In this document: positions 6,850 to 14,752 of the stretch, in pieces | Numbering within the stretch: the first letter of the stretch is position 1 | Layout of the letters: each line of letters begins with the position of its first letter | Source: Curvibacter sp. | GTDB taxonomy: Bacteria > Pseudomonadota > Gammaproteobacteria > Burkholderiales > Burkholderiaceae_C | Reading direction: 5' to 3' | NCBI GenBank assembly: GCA_003500955.1 | Contig: DNQP01000096.1 | Span: forward strand, 7,443 to 23,585 | DNA: 16,143 nucleotides | The notes under the pieces: generated by a model | What the model was told of the DNA's origin: nothing | Seen by the model: the letters and a program-made list of their open reading frames with translations, nothing else | Database searches by the model: none | Made by a program: the position numbers and the translations under genes

Positions 6850-6855
6850 ATCGTA
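6850..6855 (-). promoter_or_regulatory. Candidate -10 element of the CPBP gene
   Basis: On the minus strand TACGAT (four of six matches to TATAAT) ends six bases before the ATG at 6843. No convincing -35 is seen. It is supported mainly by having the same placement as the mutL and PAP2 -10 elements. Confidence 0.35.
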
Positions 6856-6909
6856 GCCGCACCGGCGAATCTGGCCTGCGCCGGCAACGCCGAAGCACCG
6901 AACACGGGC

Positions 6910-7314
6910 TCAAAGACGGATCCGCGCCGCGTAAGCGCGCAAGGCCTCCAGCCCCGGCTCCTTGCGGGGCCAGACCAGCTCGGCGCCGTCCCCTGCGTAG
7001 CGCGGCAGCACGTGGATGTGGACATGGGGCACGGTCTGCCAACCTGCAGGCCTATTGGTTTGTAAAAGCGTCATGCCCTCGGGCGCGAAAGCCGCTTGCA
7101 CCGCCTTGGCCACGCGCGTGGCAATCGCAAACAGATGGGCGGCCTCGGCCTCCTCCAGCTCCATCACCGTCTCGACCTGGCGCTTCGTGGCCACCAGCAC
7201 ATGGCCCGGGTTGACCTGGCCCGCATCCATGAAGGCGATGACCTGCGCATCCTCATGGACGATGACCGCCGGGATCTCGCGGCGGATGATGCGGGTGAAG
7301 ACGCTGTCGGACAT
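6910..7314 (-). CDS. HIT-family nucleotide hydrolase
   Basis: This 134-residue protein belongs to the histidine-triad superfamily. The active-site triad is HVHIHVLP, with H97, H99 and H101; H99 is expected to form the nucleotidyl intermediate. The N-terminal half shows the usual family features: FTRIIRREIPAVIVHEDAQVIAFMD and NPGHVLVATKR. Bacterial Hint-like proteins hydrolyse phosphoramidates and adenylylated compounds, such as AMP-lysine or dinucleoside polyphosphates, in the cytoplasm. The precise substrate is not visible, and an Ap4A-hydrolase-like subtype is also possible. A GGAG element six bases before the ATG (7321-7324) supports the start. The gene is divergent from the alpha/beta-hydrolase lipoprotein gene (84-base gap) and precedes the CPBP gene on the same strand. 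Confidence 0.92.
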   Translation of the reverse strand: MSDSVFTRIIRREIPAVIVHEDAQVIAFMDAGQVNPGHVLVATKRQVETVMELEEAEAAHLFAIATRVAKAVQAAFAPEGMTLLQTNRPAGWQTVPHVHIHVLPRYAGDGAELVWPRKEPGLEALRAYAARIRL

Positions 7315-7398
7315 GGGGGTCTCCGGAATCGGCTAGCTTGTGGGGTCATGCTGCAGACGGCCTGAACTTTTCGGGCTGCAGGCGCATCATAGGTCGCG

Positions 7399-8250
7399 AT
7401 GAAACGCTGGTTCCTGCTCCTCCTGGCCCTGCTCACCGCCTTTGCCCTGGTCACCGGCTGCGCCACCCTCGACGAAAAGCAGCGCGGCTGGATCTTCCAG
7501 CCCTCGGACCGCAGCTGGTGGCGCGGCGAGCAGGCCGCCGAAGGCATGCAGGATGTCTGGATACCCTTCAGCTCGCAGGAAACCGGCCAGCCCGTCAAGC
7601 TGCACGGCCTCTGGCTGGAGCACCCTGATTTCGCGCGCCGGCCCGACGCCCCCGTGCTGCTCTACCTGCACGGCGCGCGCTTCAACGTCGTGGGCTCGGC
7701 CTTCCGCGCGCGGCGCATGCAGGAGCTGGGTTTCTCGGTGCTGGCCATCGACTACCGCGGTTTCGGCAAGACCTCGCAGGAACTGCCCTCGGAGGCCATG
7801 GCCTACGAGGACGCGCGCGCCGCCTGGGCCTGGCTGGCGCAGCGCCACCCCCAGCGCCCGCGCTACATCTTCGGCCACTCGCTGGGCGGGGCCATCGCCA
7901 TCGACCTGGCAGCCCAGGTGGAAGACGAGCGCGGCACCCTGGTCGAGGGCACCTTCACCTCCATCCCCGACGTAGTGAGCAGCTTCAAATGGGGCTGGCT
8001 GCCCGTGGGCCCGCTGATCACCCAGCGCTTCGAAGCTGTCAAGCGCGTGGACCGCATCGGCGCCCCCCTGCTCGTGGTGCACGGCAGCGAAGACCGCCTG
8101 ATCCCGCCCGAACTCGGCCGCAAGCTCTACGAAGCCGCCACCGGCCGCAAGGCCTTTGTGCTGGTCGAAGGCGGCTCGCACCACAACACGAATTCGGTGG
8201 GGCAGCCGCAGTACCGCGTGGCGCTCAACGAGTTGTTCGGGCTGCGTTAG
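7399..8250 (+). CDS. Alpha/beta-hydrolase lipoprotein
   Basis: This 283-residue protein starts with a lipoprotein signal peptide: basic MKRW, a hydrophobic stretch, then the lipobox LVTGC with Cys21 as the lipidation site. The remainder is an alpha/beta-hydrolase fold of serine-peptidase/esterase type. YLHGARFN gives the oxyanion region, GHSLGG gives nucleophile Ser161, HGSEDRLIP gives Asp232, and GGSHH gives His261 or His262. It should therefore be an esterase or peptidase anchored to a membrane facing the periplasm; the substrate is unknown. No Shine-Dalgarno is evident and a weak CATCAT hexamer ends eight bases before the ATG, so its expression signal is uncertain. Its 3' end is overlapped by 26 bases by the convergent low-GC membrane-protein gene. 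The fold is certain; the substrate is not. Confidence 0.9.
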   Translation: MKRWFLLLLALLTAFALVTGCATLDEKQRGWIFQPSDRSWWRGEQAAEGMQDVWIPFSSQETGQPVKLHGLWLEHPDFARRPDAPVLLYLHGARFNVVGSAFRARRMQELGFSVLAIDYRGFGKTSQELPSEAMAYEDARAAWAWLAQRHPQRPRYIFGHSLGGAIAIDLAAQVEDERGTLVEGTFTSIPDVVSSFKWGWLPVGPLITQRFEAVKRVDRIGAPLLVVHGSEDRLIPPELGRKLYEAATGRKAFVLVEGGSHHNTNSVGQPQYRVALNELFGLR

Positions 8251-9067
8251 GCCCCTTTTTAGCCGTCTGATCCCTCCCAGGTTGCTCAGGCTTGATTCGA
8301 TTTGTTAGAACGCCAACAACTGCGAATCCGCTGGCAATCAGCATGAATCCGCCAAGTGTGAAATGAGTCAGCAGAACGGCATTGAACTTTGCTGGCTCAT
8401 GCTTTGCGTACACCACTTTTTTAAACGAGCGGCCTCCAGAAGTCACTTCACCTGTCAAGAAATTCTCAGTGGCATTCGCCACCCACACCATAGACAGGCC
8501 GAAGAGACCAACGAACCCGATCAGCAAAACCAAACGCCCGCCTCTATGCTTCCAAAACCTCTCGAACCCGAAAAAAATCAGCATCATCGTGATTGACACC
8601 GCGCCGATCTGAATCTCATGGTCCAAGATTGGAGACAAATAGGTGACGTACTCTCGCAAATGAGGTGAATAGAAAGTGTACGTATCAGCCAATCCCCTGA
8701 ATTGCGGAAATATGTCGTAACCGGCTGCACGTAGAAATCTTTCAGACAACTCAACTACAGGAGCCGAAAGGAACAAGAAAAGTGCCGTTTTAAAGCAACC
8801 TGATCTTGCTCTTTTATAGCTTGCTTCGTTGGGACGCCTATCGTAATGGTCCACGATGGTCAGTAATGACGCCACAATCAAAGCAATGGCCGAAAAGGCG
8901 ATCAACAACGTAGGAATCCCTGAGAGAAGTAGGCCACCTCTTTTAGTCGGCAGGTAGGTGTATCCGGTAGCCACTTCGGCCAGCACAAAGACAAAAAGGA
9001 AAAATACCCCCATTGCGAGTGCTACGCGCCCCTTTAGCGGAATGACGTTAGGTTTATGTCTCTTCAT
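8225..9067 (-). CDS. Orphan low-GC six-helix membrane protein
   Basis: I do not recognise this 280-residue protein. It has about six membrane segments, beginning with the stretches near VALAMGVFFLFVFVLA, LLLSGIPTLLIAFSAIALIV and FKTALFLFLSAPVVE. Between the third and fourth lies a polar loop rich in aromatic residues (FPQFRGLADTYTFYSPHLREYV), and a second polar loop precedes the last helix. No catalytic motif is apparent. Its DNA is visibly AT-richer (about 42-48% G+C on lines I counted, against about two thirds for neighbours), and codons such as TTA, ATA and AGA are common, pointing to recent transfer. The frame is open to a TTG at 9082; I prefer the ATG at 9067. No clear Shine-Dalgarno is seen. 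Its last eight codons lie antisense within the hydrolase gene's end, so the stop may be borrowed. Confidence 0.75.
   Translation of the reverse strand: MKRHKPNVIPLKGRVALAMGVFFLFVFVLAEVATGYTYLPTKRGGLLLSGIPTLLIAFSAIALIVASLLTIVDHYDRRPNEASYKRARSGCFKTALFLFLSAPVVELSERFLRAAGYDIFPQFRGLADTYTFYSPHLREYVTYLSPILDHEIQIGAVSITMMLIFFGFERFWKHRGGRLVLLIGFVGLFGLSMVWVANATENFLTGEVTSGGRSFKKVVYAKHEPAKFNAVLLTHFTLGGFMLIASGFAVVGVLTNRIKPEQPGRDQTAKKGPNAARTTR
8239..8260 (+). terminator. Weak terminator of the hydrolase lipoprotein gene
   Basis: GGGC (8239-8242) and GCCC (8251-8254) form a short 4-base stem with an 8-base loop spanning the stop codon, followed by C and five Ts (8256-8260). The T-run is good but the stem is short. 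Confidence 0.3.
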
Positions 9068-9149
9068 ATGTGAAGGCGTCAAATTTTCGCAATCCTACCC
9101 CCGCAGCTGATACTTCAATGTGCTCAGACGAGTTCGTTAAGCAATCTGC

Positions 9150-9155
9150 TACCCT
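9150..9155 (+). promoter_or_regulatory. Candidate -10 element of the Bcr/CflA transporter gene
   Basis: TACCCT ends seven bases before the ATG at 9163, in the same position as the -10 elements of the PAP2 gene and mutL. It is a three-of-six match to TATAAT and no good -35 is seen, so it is supported mainly by placement. Confidence 0.3.
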
Positions 9156-9162
9156 CAGCCGA

Positions 9163-10377
9163 ATGTCCGCTCCGGTTCCCGCTTCCCCCATGTCCCCGGC
9201 CCTGACCGTGCTCTTTCTGGCCCTGCTGCTGGGACTGCAGCCGATCACCACCGATCTTTATCTCCCCGCCCTGCCCGCGCTGACCGCGGGCTTCGGCGCC
9301 ACGCTGCCCCAGGCCCAGCTCACCCTCACGGCCCTGCTGCTGGCCTTCGGTGTGGCGCAGCTGGTCTGCGGCCCGATTTCGGACCGCTGGGGCCGCCGGC
9401 CCGTGCTGCTCTGGGGGCTGAGCATTTACGTCGTGGCCTCGGTGGCCAGCACACTGGCACCGAGCATGGCCTGGCTGATCGCCGCACGCACGCTGCAGGG
9501 CGCGGCCATGGGCGCGGCGGTGATGTGCGCACGCGCGATCGTGCGGGATCTCTACCGCCCGGTCGAGGGTGCGCGCGTGATGTCCAAGGGCCTCACGGGC
9601 CTGGGCGTGATCGCCGCGCTCAGCGGGCCGCTGGGTGGCCTGCTGACCGATGTGGCCGGCTGGCGCGCGGCCCTGCTCGTGCTCGCCGTCTTCGGCGCGG
9701 CCACGCTGGCGCTCATCGTCTGGCGCTTCGAGGAGACCGTGCCGCAGAAGAACCCCCTGGCCCTGCAACCCGCCACGCTGCTGGCCACCTGGCGCCGCAT
9801 CCTCAGCCATCGCACCTTCTGGGCCTGGTCGGCGCTGTCGGCCGGCTCCTACGGCGGGCTGTTCACGGTGCTGGCCACCTCGCCCTTCGTCTTCATCGAC
9901 CTGCTGGGCGTCTCGCGCTGGGGCTACGGCCTGATCATGGCCTCGGTGTCCTTCACCTACCTCGCGGGCACCGTGCTCTGCCGCTGGCTGCTGCCGCGCT
10001 ACGGCCTGCAGCGTACGGTGGCGCTGGCGGCGCGCTTCACACTCACGGGCGGCACGCTCATGGGCGTCTTCGGCCTGCTGGGCTGGCACAACGGCTGGAC
10101 CATCATGGGCCCCTTCTACCTTTTCATGCTGGCGCATGGCGTGCACCAGCCCTGCAGCCAGAGCGGTGCCGTCGGGCCCTTCCCGCAATCCGCAGGCGCA
10201 GCCTCGGCACTCAATGGCTTCGGCATGGCCCTGGTGTCCTTTCTCATGGGCAGCGTGCTGGGTGTGATCATGGACGGCACGGCGCGCCCGCTGCTGTACG
10301 GTGTGTGGTTCTGGAGCGTGCTGATCGTGCTGGCCGCCTGGACCGTGGTGCAGAAACATGGCAACCCCGAGCACTGA
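9163..10377 (+). CDS. Bcr/CflA-family MFS drug efflux transporter
   Basis: This 404-residue protein is a twelve-helix major facilitator of the DHA1 drug:proton antiporter type. Helix 1 carries [12 protein letters not shown] with the membrane Asp31 typical of the Bcr/CflA subgroup, and the helix 2-3 loop has the family signature [11 protein letters not shown] (70-80). An arginine-containing helix-4 stretch ([24 protein letters not shown]) also fits. Family members export compounds such as bicyclomycin, chloramphenicol or sulfonamides; the substrate here is unknown. The frame is open to an ATG at 9070; I chose 9163 because the upstream extension is polar and unlike the family, and a -10-like hexamer ends seven bases before 9163. 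The ATG at 9190 is also possible. The gene overlaps miaA by 20 bases, so the two are very likely co-transcribed. Confidence 0.92.
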   Translation: MSAPVPASPMSPALTVLFLALLLGLQPITTDLYLPALPALTAGFGATLPQAQLTLTALLLAFGVAQLVCGPISDRWGRRPVLLWGLSIYVVASVASTLAPSMAWLIAARTLQGAAMGAAVMCARAIVRDLYRPVEGARVMSKGLTGLGVIAALSGPLGGLLTDVAGWRAALLVLAVFGAATLALIVWRFEETVPQKNPLALQPATLLATWRRILSHRTFWAWSALSAGSYGGLFTVLATSPFVFIDLLGVSRWGYGLIMASVSFTYLAGTVLCRWLLPRYGLQRTVALAARFTLTGGTLMGVFGLLGWHNGWTIMGPFYLFMLAHGVHQPCSQSGAVGPFPQSAGAASALNGFGMALVSFLMGSVLGVIMDGTARPLLYGVWFWSVLIVLAAWTVVQKHGNPEH

Positions 10378-11329
10378 GTTCCCGCCCTGCCTGGCGATCG
10401 CCGGCCCCACGGCCAGCGGCAAGACGGCGGCCGCGCTGGCCATCGCCAGCGTGCTGCCGGTGGAGATCATCAGCGTGGACTCGGCCCTGGTCTACCGCGG
10501 CATGGACGTGGGCACGGCCAAGCCCAGCGCGCAGGAGCTGGCTGCCGTGCCCCACCACCTGATCGACATCCGCGACCCGCTGCAGGCCTACAGCGCGGCC
10601 GAGTTCGTGCGCGACGCCACGCAGCTTGTCCATGCCATCCACGCCCGCGGCAGGCACCCGCTGCTGGTCGGCGGCACGATGCTCTATTTCAAGGCCCTGT
10701 TCGACGGCATCGACGACATGCCACCCGCGGACGCCGCGGTGCGCGCCGCGCTCGACGCCCAGGCCCAGACCGAAGGCTGGCCCGCACTGCACGCCGAGCT
10801 GCAGCGCGTGGACCCGGTCACGGCCGCACGCCTGCCGCCAGGCGACAGCCAGCGCATCCAGCGCGCGCTCGAAGTCTTCCGCCTCACGGGCCGGCCCCTC
10901 TCGTCCTTCCACACGCGCAGCGACGACGCACTGCCCTCGGCCGCAGCGCGCGCCACCACGCTGATCTCGCTGGAGCCCGCAGAACGCGCCTGGCTGCATG
11001 CACGCATCGCGCAGCGTTTCGAGGCCATGCTCACCGCCGGCCTGCTCGACGAGGTGCAGCGCCTGCGCGCGCGCGGCGACCTGCACGCAGACCTGCCGTC
11101 CATGCGCTGCGTCGGCTACCGCCAGGCCTGGGAGGCCCTGGACGACGTCTTTCCCTTGAGCGAATTGCGCGAGCGCGGCATCGCCGCCACGCGCCAGCTG
11201 GCCAAGCGCCAGATCACCTGGCTGCGCAGCATGCCACAGCGGCGCGTGGTGGCCTGCGACGCGCCGGATGCCCTGGGCCAGGTGCTGCAACTTGCGCGCG
11301 ACTGGGCCACCGCCCATCCCATTCGTTAA
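10358..11329 (+). CDS. miaA: tRNA dimethylallyltransferase MiaA
   Basis: MiaA transfers a dimethylallyl group from dimethylallyl diphosphate to N6 of A37 in tRNAs that read codons starting with U, the first step towards ms2i6A. This 323-residue protein has the P-loop AGPTASGKT at residues 15-23, the [16 protein letters not shown] block (41-56) with the catalytic aspartate, [15 protein letters not shown] for substrate binding, [16 protein letters not shown], and the C-terminal [11 protein letters not shown] plus [14 protein letters not shown] motifs, in the usual order and length. Its ATG lies inside the last codons of the transporter gene (20-base overlap) with no good Shine-Dalgarno, which suggests translational coupling. 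The MltC-type gene follows after 52 bases. The identification is secure. Confidence 0.96.
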   Translation: MATPSTEFPPCLAIAGPTASGKTAAALAIASVLPVEIISVDSALVYRGMDVGTAKPSAQELAAVPHHLIDIRDPLQAYSAAEFVRDATQLVHAIHARGRHPLLVGGTMLYFKALFDGIDDMPPADAAVRAALDAQAQTEGWPALHAELQRVDPVTAARLPPGDSQRIQRALEVFRLTGRPLSSFHTRSDDALPSAAARATTLISLEPAERAWLHARIAQRFEAMLTAGLLDEVQRLRARGDLHADLPSMRCVGYRQAWEALDDVFPLSELRERGIAATRQLAKRQITWLRSMPQRRVVACDAPDALGQVLQLARDWATAHPIR

Positions 11330-11381
11330 CATCGGCCAGACGCCCGGCGCTGCAGACCGGGCCTCAGGAGGAGCTGCACCC

Positions 11382-12584
11382 ATGAGCCTGAACCGACGCC
11401 TGCTGCTCGGCGCCACCGGCGCCCTGACCCTGAGCGCCTGCAGCACCCAGCAGATGATCAATGTGGCGCTGTCCAGAAACCCCGAGGCGGCCGTCAAGAA
11501 CATGGCGCAGAGCCGGGTCAATGCCTACACCTACAACCCCCAGCTCGCCCTGGCCGACCTGCGCCGCATCAAGAACGAGTACGACAAGCTCATGGGCAAT
11601 CTGCAGAAGGAGAGCAGCCAGGAATGGGGCCAGCGCGAGTCGGGCACCCTGCCCAGCCGCACGCGCTACGTGAAGTACAGCGAGCACTACAGGAACCGCG
11701 TGGTGGTGGACTACGACGCCGGCACCATCCTGATCGAACACCTGGAAGACGAGGCCGTCAAGGACAAGCTGCGCAAGGCCACCGTGGTGGCCCTGCTCAC
11801 ACCGGGCGACCCGGGCGCCGTGGACCTGTTCTCGGACAAGGAAGTGGAGCTCACCGGCCAGCCCTATCTGCAGGAGCTCGTGGTGGACCAGAACAACGCC
11901 GTCATCAAGACGCGCGAGGACGTGGAACGCTACGCTGCCTGGCTGGTGGACAACCGTCTGCAGCAGCGCAGCATCGACGCCAACGGCAAGCCCCGCACCG
12001 TGTACGCCGTGCAGATGGCGATGATCAACACCTACATCGACAAGCGCGCGCTGCAGTACGCCAGCCTGGTGCGTGAGAACGCCGAGAAGACCGGCGTGAG
12101 CCGCAGCCTGATCTACACCATCATCCGCATCGAGAGCGCCTTCAATCCCTACGCGGTGTCCAGCGCCCCGGCCTACGGCCTGATGCAGCTCGTGCCCACC
12201 AGCGGCGGGCGCGAGGCCTACCGCAAGGCGCGTGGCGAGGACGTGATCCCGACCAAGGAGTTTCTCTTCACGCCGGCGAACAACATCGAGTTCGGCACCG
12301 CCTACCTGGGCGTGCTGCTGTTCGACAGCCCGCTGCGCGAGATCCGCGACCCGCTTTCGCGCGAGTACTGCGCCATCGCGGCCTACAACACGGGGCCGAG
12401 CAACGTCTACCGCGCTTTCAGCAGCAAGAACGGCCGGGCACGCCAGGACGAGGCGCTGGATGCCGTCAACACCATGCGCCCCGACGATGTGTACAGCGCG
12501 CTGCGCAGCAAGCTGCCCTATGCCGAGACCCGCGGCTACATTGCCAACGCGGTACAGACCAAGAAGCGCTACGCCATGATGTGA
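11382..12584 (+). CDS. mltC: MltC-type membrane-bound lytic transglycosylase
   Basis: This 400-residue lipoprotein cleaves the MurNAc-GlcNAc bond of peptidoglycan, producing 1,6-anhydro ends. The signal peptide MSLNRRLLLGATGALTLSAC ends in a lipobox with Cys20. Residues about 30-210 resemble the MltC N-terminal domain; the C-terminal part is the lysozyme-like SLT domain, with IRIESAFNPYAVSSAPAYGLMQL carrying catalytic Glu251, then the AYNTGPSNVYRAF motif and the closing YIANAVQTKKRY segment. The consensus AGGAGGAG (11366-11373) eight bases before the ATG fixes the start; the frame extends upstream to 11268 into miaA but that part is not needed. It follows miaA closely and probably ends the transporter-miaA-mltC unit. 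Assignment to MltC rather than another SLT family rests on the N-terminal domain and is my judgement by recall. Confidence 0.9.
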   Translation: MSLNRRLLLGATGALTLSACSTQQMINVALSRNPEAAVKNMAQSRVNAYTYNPQLALADLRRIKNEYDKLMGNLQKESSQEWGQRESGTLPSRTRYVKYSEHYRNRVVVDYDAGTILIEHLEDEAVKDKLRKATVVALLTPGDPGAVDLFSDKEVELTGQPYLQELVVDQNNAVIKTREDVERYAAWLVDNRLQQRSIDANGKPRTVYAVQMAMINTYIDKRALQYASLVRENAEKTGVSRSLIYTIIRIESAFNPYAVSSAPAYGLMQLVPTSGGREAYRKARGEDVIPTKEFLFTPANNIEFGTAYLGVLLFDSPLREIRDPLSREYCAIAAYNTGPSNVYRAFSSKNGRARQDEALDAVNTMRPDDVYSALRSKLPYAETRGYIANAVQTKKRYAMM

Positions 12585-12625
12585 CACCCGACAGTCACGC
12601 GACTGTCATCTGCGCTGCCTAGCAT
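12581..12625 (+). promoter_or_regulatory. Pho-box-like tandem half-sites and -10 element
   Basis: Three half-sites occur every 11 bases: GTGACAC (12581-12587), CAGTCAC (12592-12598) and CTGTCAT (12603-12609). The last matches the PhoB half-site CTGTCAT exactly; the last two together match the 14 fixed positions of the E. coli Pho box at 12. A TAGCAT -10-like hexamer (12620-12625) follows after exactly 10 bases, the classical Pho arrangement in which the box replaces the -35. The same stretch contains the inverted repeat GACAGTC/GACTGTC (12590-12607), which could instead be a weak terminator of the upstream gene, but it has no T-run. Confidence 0.5.
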
Positions 12626-12657
12626 GCGGGCTTTCCAACCACCGCAAGCCTGTCACC

Positions 12658-14019
12658 ATGCGCATCACCCCCCTGCTGTCCCTGCTGCTGCTCGGCGCCG
12701 CCCTGCCCGCCCAGGCGCAAAACGCCTTCCCCGCCACGCTCGCTGGCCACGCGCTGCTGCCCGCGCAGACCTACATCGCCGCGCCCAAGGACGCGCCGGC
12801 CAGCCTGCAGACCTCGGGCAAGTACACCACGCCCAACGGCCGCCGGGAGGACCGCCTGGGCGTGATCGCCGGCAGCTCCTACTTGTCGGCGAAGGACGCC
12901 CCCAAGCCCACGGGCATCAGCCTGCCCTTCCAGGGCCAGCCCCTGCAGGGCTTCTCGGGCATCAAGGCCATGCCGGACGGCAGCTACTGGGTGCTGACCG
13001 ACAACGGCTTCGGCAGCAAGGCCAATTCGGCCGACGCCATGCTCATGTTTCACCAGGTCCAGCCCGACTGGAAGAGCGGCAAGGTGCAACGGCTCAAGAC
13101 CGTCTTCCTGCACGATCCCGACCACAAGGTGCCCTTCCTCATCGTCAACGAAGGCACGAAGAAGCGCTACCTCACGGGCGCGGACTTCGATGTCGAGTCC
13201 ATGCAGTTCATCGGCCAGCATGTCTGGTTCGGTGACGAGCTCGGCCCCTACCTGATCAAGACCGACCGCCAGGGCAAGGTGCTGGCCGTGTACGACACCT
13301 ATGTCGACGGCAAGCTGGCGCGCTCGCCCGATCACTACAGCGTCACGACGCCGGCGGTGCCCGGCGCCTTCAGCACGCCGGTGCGCCGCTCGCGCGGCTA
13401 CGAGGGCATGGCTGCCTCCAAGGACGGTCAGTTCCTCTACCCTCTGCTCGAGGGCCCGCTCTGGGATGAGGGCAGCAAGCAGTGGGAGAACAAGGATGGT
13501 CGCGAGTACCTGCGCGTGCTGGAGTTCAACGTCGCCAAGGGTGAGTGGACCGGCCGCTCGTGGAAGTACGCGCTGGAGCTCAAGGGCAACAACATCGGCG
13601 ACTTCAACATGATCGATGCCGACACCGGCCTGATCATCGAGCGCGACAACGGCGAGGGCCTGGAGCGCACCGCCTGCAACGGCACGGCCCGCCCCAACTG
13701 CCAGAACGTGCCCGCCAGGTTCAAGCGCGTCTACAAGGTCAGCCTCAAGGACGTGGACGCCGACGGCTTCATGCGCAAGATCGGCTATGTGGACCTGCTC
13801 GACATCCAGGACCCCAAGGGCGTGGCCAAGGTCGGCGGCGAGAACGGCAAGTTCACCTTCCCCTTCGTGACCATCGAGGACGTGGACGTGGTGGACGCCG
13901 AACACATCGTCGTCGCCAACGACAACAACCTGCCCTACTCCTCGGGCCGCCAGCTGGGCCGCAACGATGACAACGAGTTCATCCTGCTGCACGTGCCGGA
14001 CTTCCTCAACGCCCGCTGA
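12658..14019 (+). CDS. Exported phytase-like esterase
   Basis: This 453-residue protein has a typical Sec signal peptide (MRITPLLSLLLLGAALPAQA, cleavage before QNAFP) and is therefore periplasmic or secreted. The body resembles the 'esterase-like activity of phytase' family (phytase-like domain), a beta-propeller-type fold. Characteristic stretches are GFSGIKAMPDGSYWVLTDNGFGSK, SRGYEGMAASKDGQFLYPLLEG, and FVTIEDVDVVDAEHIVVANDNNLPYSSGR near the end, rich in Asp, Glu and Asn that could bind calcium. The family is named for similarity to phosphoesterases; the true substrate is not established. A Pho-box-like element and a -10 lie upstream, and an exported histidine phosphatase follows after 13 bases, supporting a role in phosphorus scavenging. 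No strong Shine-Dalgarno is visible before the ATG. The family call is by recall and fairly confident. Confidence 0.82.
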   Translation: MRITPLLSLLLLGAALPAQAQNAFPATLAGHALLPAQTYIAAPKDAPASLQTSGKYTTPNGRREDRLGVIAGSSYLSAKDAPKPTGISLPFQGQPLQGFSGIKAMPDGSYWVLTDNGFGSKANSADAMLMFHQVQPDWKSGKVQRLKTVFLHDPDHKVPFLIVNEGTKKRYLTGADFDVESMQFIGQHVWFGDELGPYLIKTDRQGKVLAVYDTYVDGKLARSPDHYSVTTPAVPGAFSTPVRRSRGYEGMAASKDGQFLYPLLEGPLWDEGSKQWENKDGREYLRVLEFNVAKGEWTGRSWKYALELKGNNIGDFNMIDADTGLIIERDNGEGLERTACNGTARPNCQNVPARFKRVYKVSLKDVDADGFMRKIGYVDLLDIQDPKGVAKVGGENGKFTFPFVTIEDVDVVDAEHIVVANDNNLPYSSGRQLGRNDDNEFILLHVPDFLNAR

Positions 14020-14032
14020 AAAGGAGCGAACC

Positions 14033-14731
14033 ATGCAACGCCGCCAACTCCTCACTGCCTTCAGCGCGGCCAGCGCCCTGGCCCTCCTGCCCGGCCTGAC
14101 CCAGGCCCAGCAGGACGAGACCGTCCTGGACCTCTACCTCGTGCGCCACGGCCAGACGGCCTGGAACCTCGAGAAGCGCCTGCAAGGCGCCACCGACAAT
14201 GTGCTCAACGAGACCGGCCGCCGTCAAGCCACCGAGCTGGCCCAGCGCCTGGCCGGTGTGAAGTTCACGCACATCTACAGCAGCGGCCTGAAGCGCGCGC
14301 AGGAAACCGCCGCCGCCTTCGCGGGCAGCACGCCCGTCACGCCCCTGCCGGCCCTGAACGAACGTTCCTTCGGCAAGTTCGAGGGCATCTTCGAGGACGA
14401 GCGCAGTGCCGCACTGTTTGCCGAATTCGGCAAGCGTGGCAGCATGCTCGACGACGCGCTGGACGGTGGCGAGTCGCTGCAGAGCCAGGCCGACCGCGTG
14501 AAGAGCGCGGTGCGCGACATCACGGGCAAGCACAAGACCGGTAGCGTGGCCATCGTGGCCCATGGCGGCGTGAACCCGCTGGTACTGGCCGCCCTGCTGG
14601 ACCTGCCCGTGCCCGAAGCCGTGGCCCGCATCAAGCAGGCCAACGACGAGGTCTACCTCGTGCGCCTGCGCCCGGGCCAGGCACCTTCGGTCTGGAAGCA
14701 GATCGTGCGCAGCACCCTGGAACAGCTCTGA
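14033..14731 (+). CDS. Exported histidine phosphatase (PGM-like)
   Basis: This 232-residue protein belongs to the histidine phosphatase superfamily. YLVRHGQTAWN holds the RHG motif with nucleophile His39, and VAHGG holds the second catalytic His177; ERSFGKFEG supplies the acidic residue. A signal peptide precedes the domain (MQRRQLLTAFSAASALALLPGLTQA), and its twin arginine suggests Tat export, though a Sec route is also possible. Most close relatives are cytoplasmic phosphoglycerate-mutase-like or cobalamin-pathway phosphatases, so an exported copy suggests general phosphomonoester hydrolysis in the periplasm. AAGGAG (14021-14026) seven bases before the ATG fixes the start, 13 bases after the phytase-like gene; the two surely form an operon. 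A strong terminator follows. The superfamily is certain; the substrate is unknown. Confidence 0.92.
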   Translation: MQRRQLLTAFSAASALALLPGLTQAQQDETVLDLYLVRHGQTAWNLEKRLQGATDNVLNETGRRQATELAQRLAGVKFTHIYSSGLKRAQETAAAFAGSTPVTPLPALNERSFGKFEGIFEDERSAALFAEFGKRGSMLDDALDGGESLQSQADRVKSAVRDITGKHKTGSVAIVAHGGVNPLVLAALLDLPVPEAVARIKQANDEVYLVRLRPGQAPSVWKQIVRSTLEQL

Positions 14732-14752
14732 TCACGCGCCCGCACAAAGAAC

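Noticed and set aside
12590..12607. GACAGTC/GACTGTC hairpin as the intrinsic terminator of the mltC gene
   Set aside because: No T-run follows; the same bases are better explained as direct repeats of a Pho-box-like element, though a dual role is not excluded.
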